Of a stretch of DNA of 6,604 bases, positions 5,645 to 6,604 are shown in pieces (position 1 is the first letter of the stretch; every line of letters starts with the position of its first letter). This stretch comes from Bradyrhizobium sp. CCH5-F6. GTDB taxonomy: Bacteria > Pseudomonadota > Alphaproteobacteria > Rhizobiales > Xanthobacteraceae. The stretch is from positions 1-6,604 of the forward strand of contig NZ_LSIC01000002.1 of NCBI RefSeq assembly GCF_001556045.1, read 5' to 3'. A program made the translations under genes and the position numbers. The notes beneath the pieces were generated by a model. It was not told the origin of the DNA, did not search any database, and saw nothing but the letters and a program-made list of their open reading frames with translations.

Positions 5645-6451
5645 TCAAATACGGTCCGAAACGTCCCGTGATGACGCAGCCGCAGCATCGCTTCGAACGC
5701 GCGGCACGGGATCGAACAGGGCAAACAGCAACAGGCCGGCAAGGAAGCCGCCGATATGCGCCTGCCAGGCGACGCTCGCGGTCTCGGAGTCGACGCCGAT
5801 CGCGCCGACGCCGAAGATGATGTTGACGCCGAACCAGATGCTGAGGAAGCCGACCACCCGGCCGTCACGCAGCGCGCGCGACAGCGGCAGCGCCGGAACC
5901 TTTGCGGCGGTATCGGCGTCCGAACGGCTGAACGACAGGAAGCTGCCGCGGACGAAGGCGAAGCGGATTGCGGCTGCCATCGCGCCCGACACCGAGGCAG
6001 AGGCGCCGATCATCGGCGCGACCGCATGCTCATGCGTGACGAGGTGGGCGAGCGCGCCGGCCGCCGCCGTCACCGCGAGAAACAGGAAGAACCTGACCGA
6101 GCCGAAGCGCCGCGCCAGCGCGCTGCCGAACGGCAGCAGCCACAACACGTTGAAGCCGAGATGGGTGAGATTGGCATGGAGCAGCGAATAGGTGACGAAA
6201 GTCCAGACCTTCGCGCCCGCCCCGCCCGGGATCTCCAGATTGAGCAGCGAGGAATCGTAGCGCTTCGGGATGAAGCCGAACACGTCGATGGTCCAGTTCT
6301 CCAGCTCCGGCGGCAGCAGCACCCGCAGATGGATCACCGCCAGAAGCAGGACATAGGCGGTCAGCGCCGCGGGCAGCGTCAGGATCGGCTCGCGCGGAGC
6401 CTCCTTGACGACGACCGGCACGTCCGGTGACGAATCTTGCGGGGAATCCAA
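5645..6451 (-). CDS. Rhomboid family intramembrane serine protease
   Basis: This protein of 268 residues (from the chosen start) is a multi-helix membrane protease that cleaves transmembrane segments of other proteins. Numbered from the TTG at 6451, the catalytic Ser is S151 in GASAS (149-153) and the catalytic His is H232 in QAHIGG. H92, H97 and N101 in HANLTHLGFN match the oxyanion-side His and Asn of GlpG. The common GxSG motif is GASA here, so the Gly after the Ser is replaced by Ala. About six hydrophobic helices can be seen, starting at LPAALTAYVLLLAVIHLRVLL. There is no ATG before the core. Candidate starts are TTG 6529, TTG 6451 and GTG 6421. I prefer 6451, because 6529 lies within the T-run of a terminator. 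The C-terminal tail is short, soluble and Ser/Asp-rich. The substrate is unknown. Confidence 0.85.
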   Translation of the reverse strand: MDSPQDSSPDVPVVVKEAPREPILTLPAALTAYVLLLAVIHLRVLLPPELENWTIDVFGFIPKRYDSSLLNLEIPGGAGAKVWTFVTYSLLHANLTHLGFNVLWLLPFGSALARRFGSVRFFLFLAVTAAAGALAHLVTHEHAVAPMIGASASVSGAMAAAIRFAFVRGSFLSFSRSDADTAAKVPALPLSRALRDGRVVGFLSIWFGVNIIFGVGAIGVDSETASVAWQAHIGGFLAGLLLFALFDPVPRVRSDAAAASSRDVSDRI

Positions 6452-6491
6452 GGCAGCTTCGCTTTCAGGCGCGATCGGAGCGATCAGACTG

Positions 6492-6521
6492 GAGATAGTC
6501 GCCTTTGCCGCCCCTGCGCAA
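6492..6521 (-). promoter_or_regulatory. Candidate rhomboid promoter
   Basis: On the minus strand TTGCGC (6516-6521) and TATCTC (6492-6497) are spaced by 18 bp, downstream of the terminator at 6528-6562. Transcription would begin near 6485, leaving about 35 nt before the TTG at 6451. The hexamers match the consensus poorly (3/6 each), so the support is mostly positional. Confidence 0.25.
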
Positions 6522-6527
6522 GTGCAC

Positions 6528-6562
6528 AAAAGGAAAAGGCAGGGCCCTGGGAAGCCCTGCCT
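6528..6562 (-). terminator. Strong intrinsic terminator of a gene beyond the right edge
   Basis: On the minus strand AGGCAGGGC (6554-6562) and GCCCTGCCT (6537-6545) form a perfect 9-bp G/C-rich stem with an 8-nt loop, followed directly by TTTCCTTTT. This is the form of a Rho-independent terminator. The plus strand lacks a T-run after the stem, so it works in one direction only. It must end a minus-strand transcript entering from beyond 6604. The 42 bp between the hairpin and the right edge have no stop codon in any minus-strand frame, so the upstream gene, if coding, ends outside the window. Confidence 0.75.
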
Positions 6563-6604
6563 GTCCGTGTCGGTCTTCCGGAGCCGGAGAGATAAGGCGT
6601 ATCC

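Noticed and set aside
1092..6529. Defence system, secondary-metabolite cluster or mobile island
   Set aside because: No nuclease, helicase, toxin-antitoxin pair, integrase, transposase or biosynthetic core gene is present, and the genes look native in composition and point in mixed directions.

Overview
The window looks like chromosomal DNA from a high-GC alphaproteobacterium, most likely Bradyrhizobium or a close relative (Bradyrhizobiaceae). The basis is the strong G/C bias at third codon positions, the protein sequences, and a left-edge sequence that resembles a dispersed Bradyrhizobium repeat I know from memory. No search was run, so the genus is an inference. I see seven protein genes, no rRNA, tRNA, CRISPR array, transposase or phage gene, and nothing that amounts to a new defence or mobile system. 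This reads as an ordinary core or near-core region with a few regulatory details worth checking.

Left part (1-2084): a probable repeat tail (1-113) lies downstream of a LysR-type regulator on the minus strand (129-989). Across a 102-bp gap, a zinc-independent quinone-oxidoreductase-like MDR enzyme runs the other way (1092-2084). The gap holds a 33-bp imperfect palindrome with a T-N11-A core, the form expected of a LysR operator. The simplest reading is a self-contained regulator/target pair that also autoregulates.

Middle (2085-3743): a 64-residue protein of unknown function (2136-2330, minus) is preceded by about 340 bp without a convincing gene but with two clean hairpins. Next is a 357-residue exported protein (2670-3743, minus) with a signal peptide, a long Pro-rich linker and three related beta-rich modules.

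Right part (3744-6604): a 249-bp divergent gap separates the exported protein from a patatin-like phospholipase (3993-5021, plus, GTG start). That gene ends 7 bp from the end of a convergent two-CBS-domain protein (5029-5457, minus), whose leader carries a hairpin directly against its Shine-Dalgarno sequence. A rhomboid intramembrane protease (stop at 5645, minus) follows. It probably starts at a TTG near 6451, because a strong intrinsic terminator for an upstream gene outside the window sits at 6528-6562. The patatin, exported protein, CBS protein and rhomboid have envelope or signalling themes in common, but nothing in the sequence shows that they act together.
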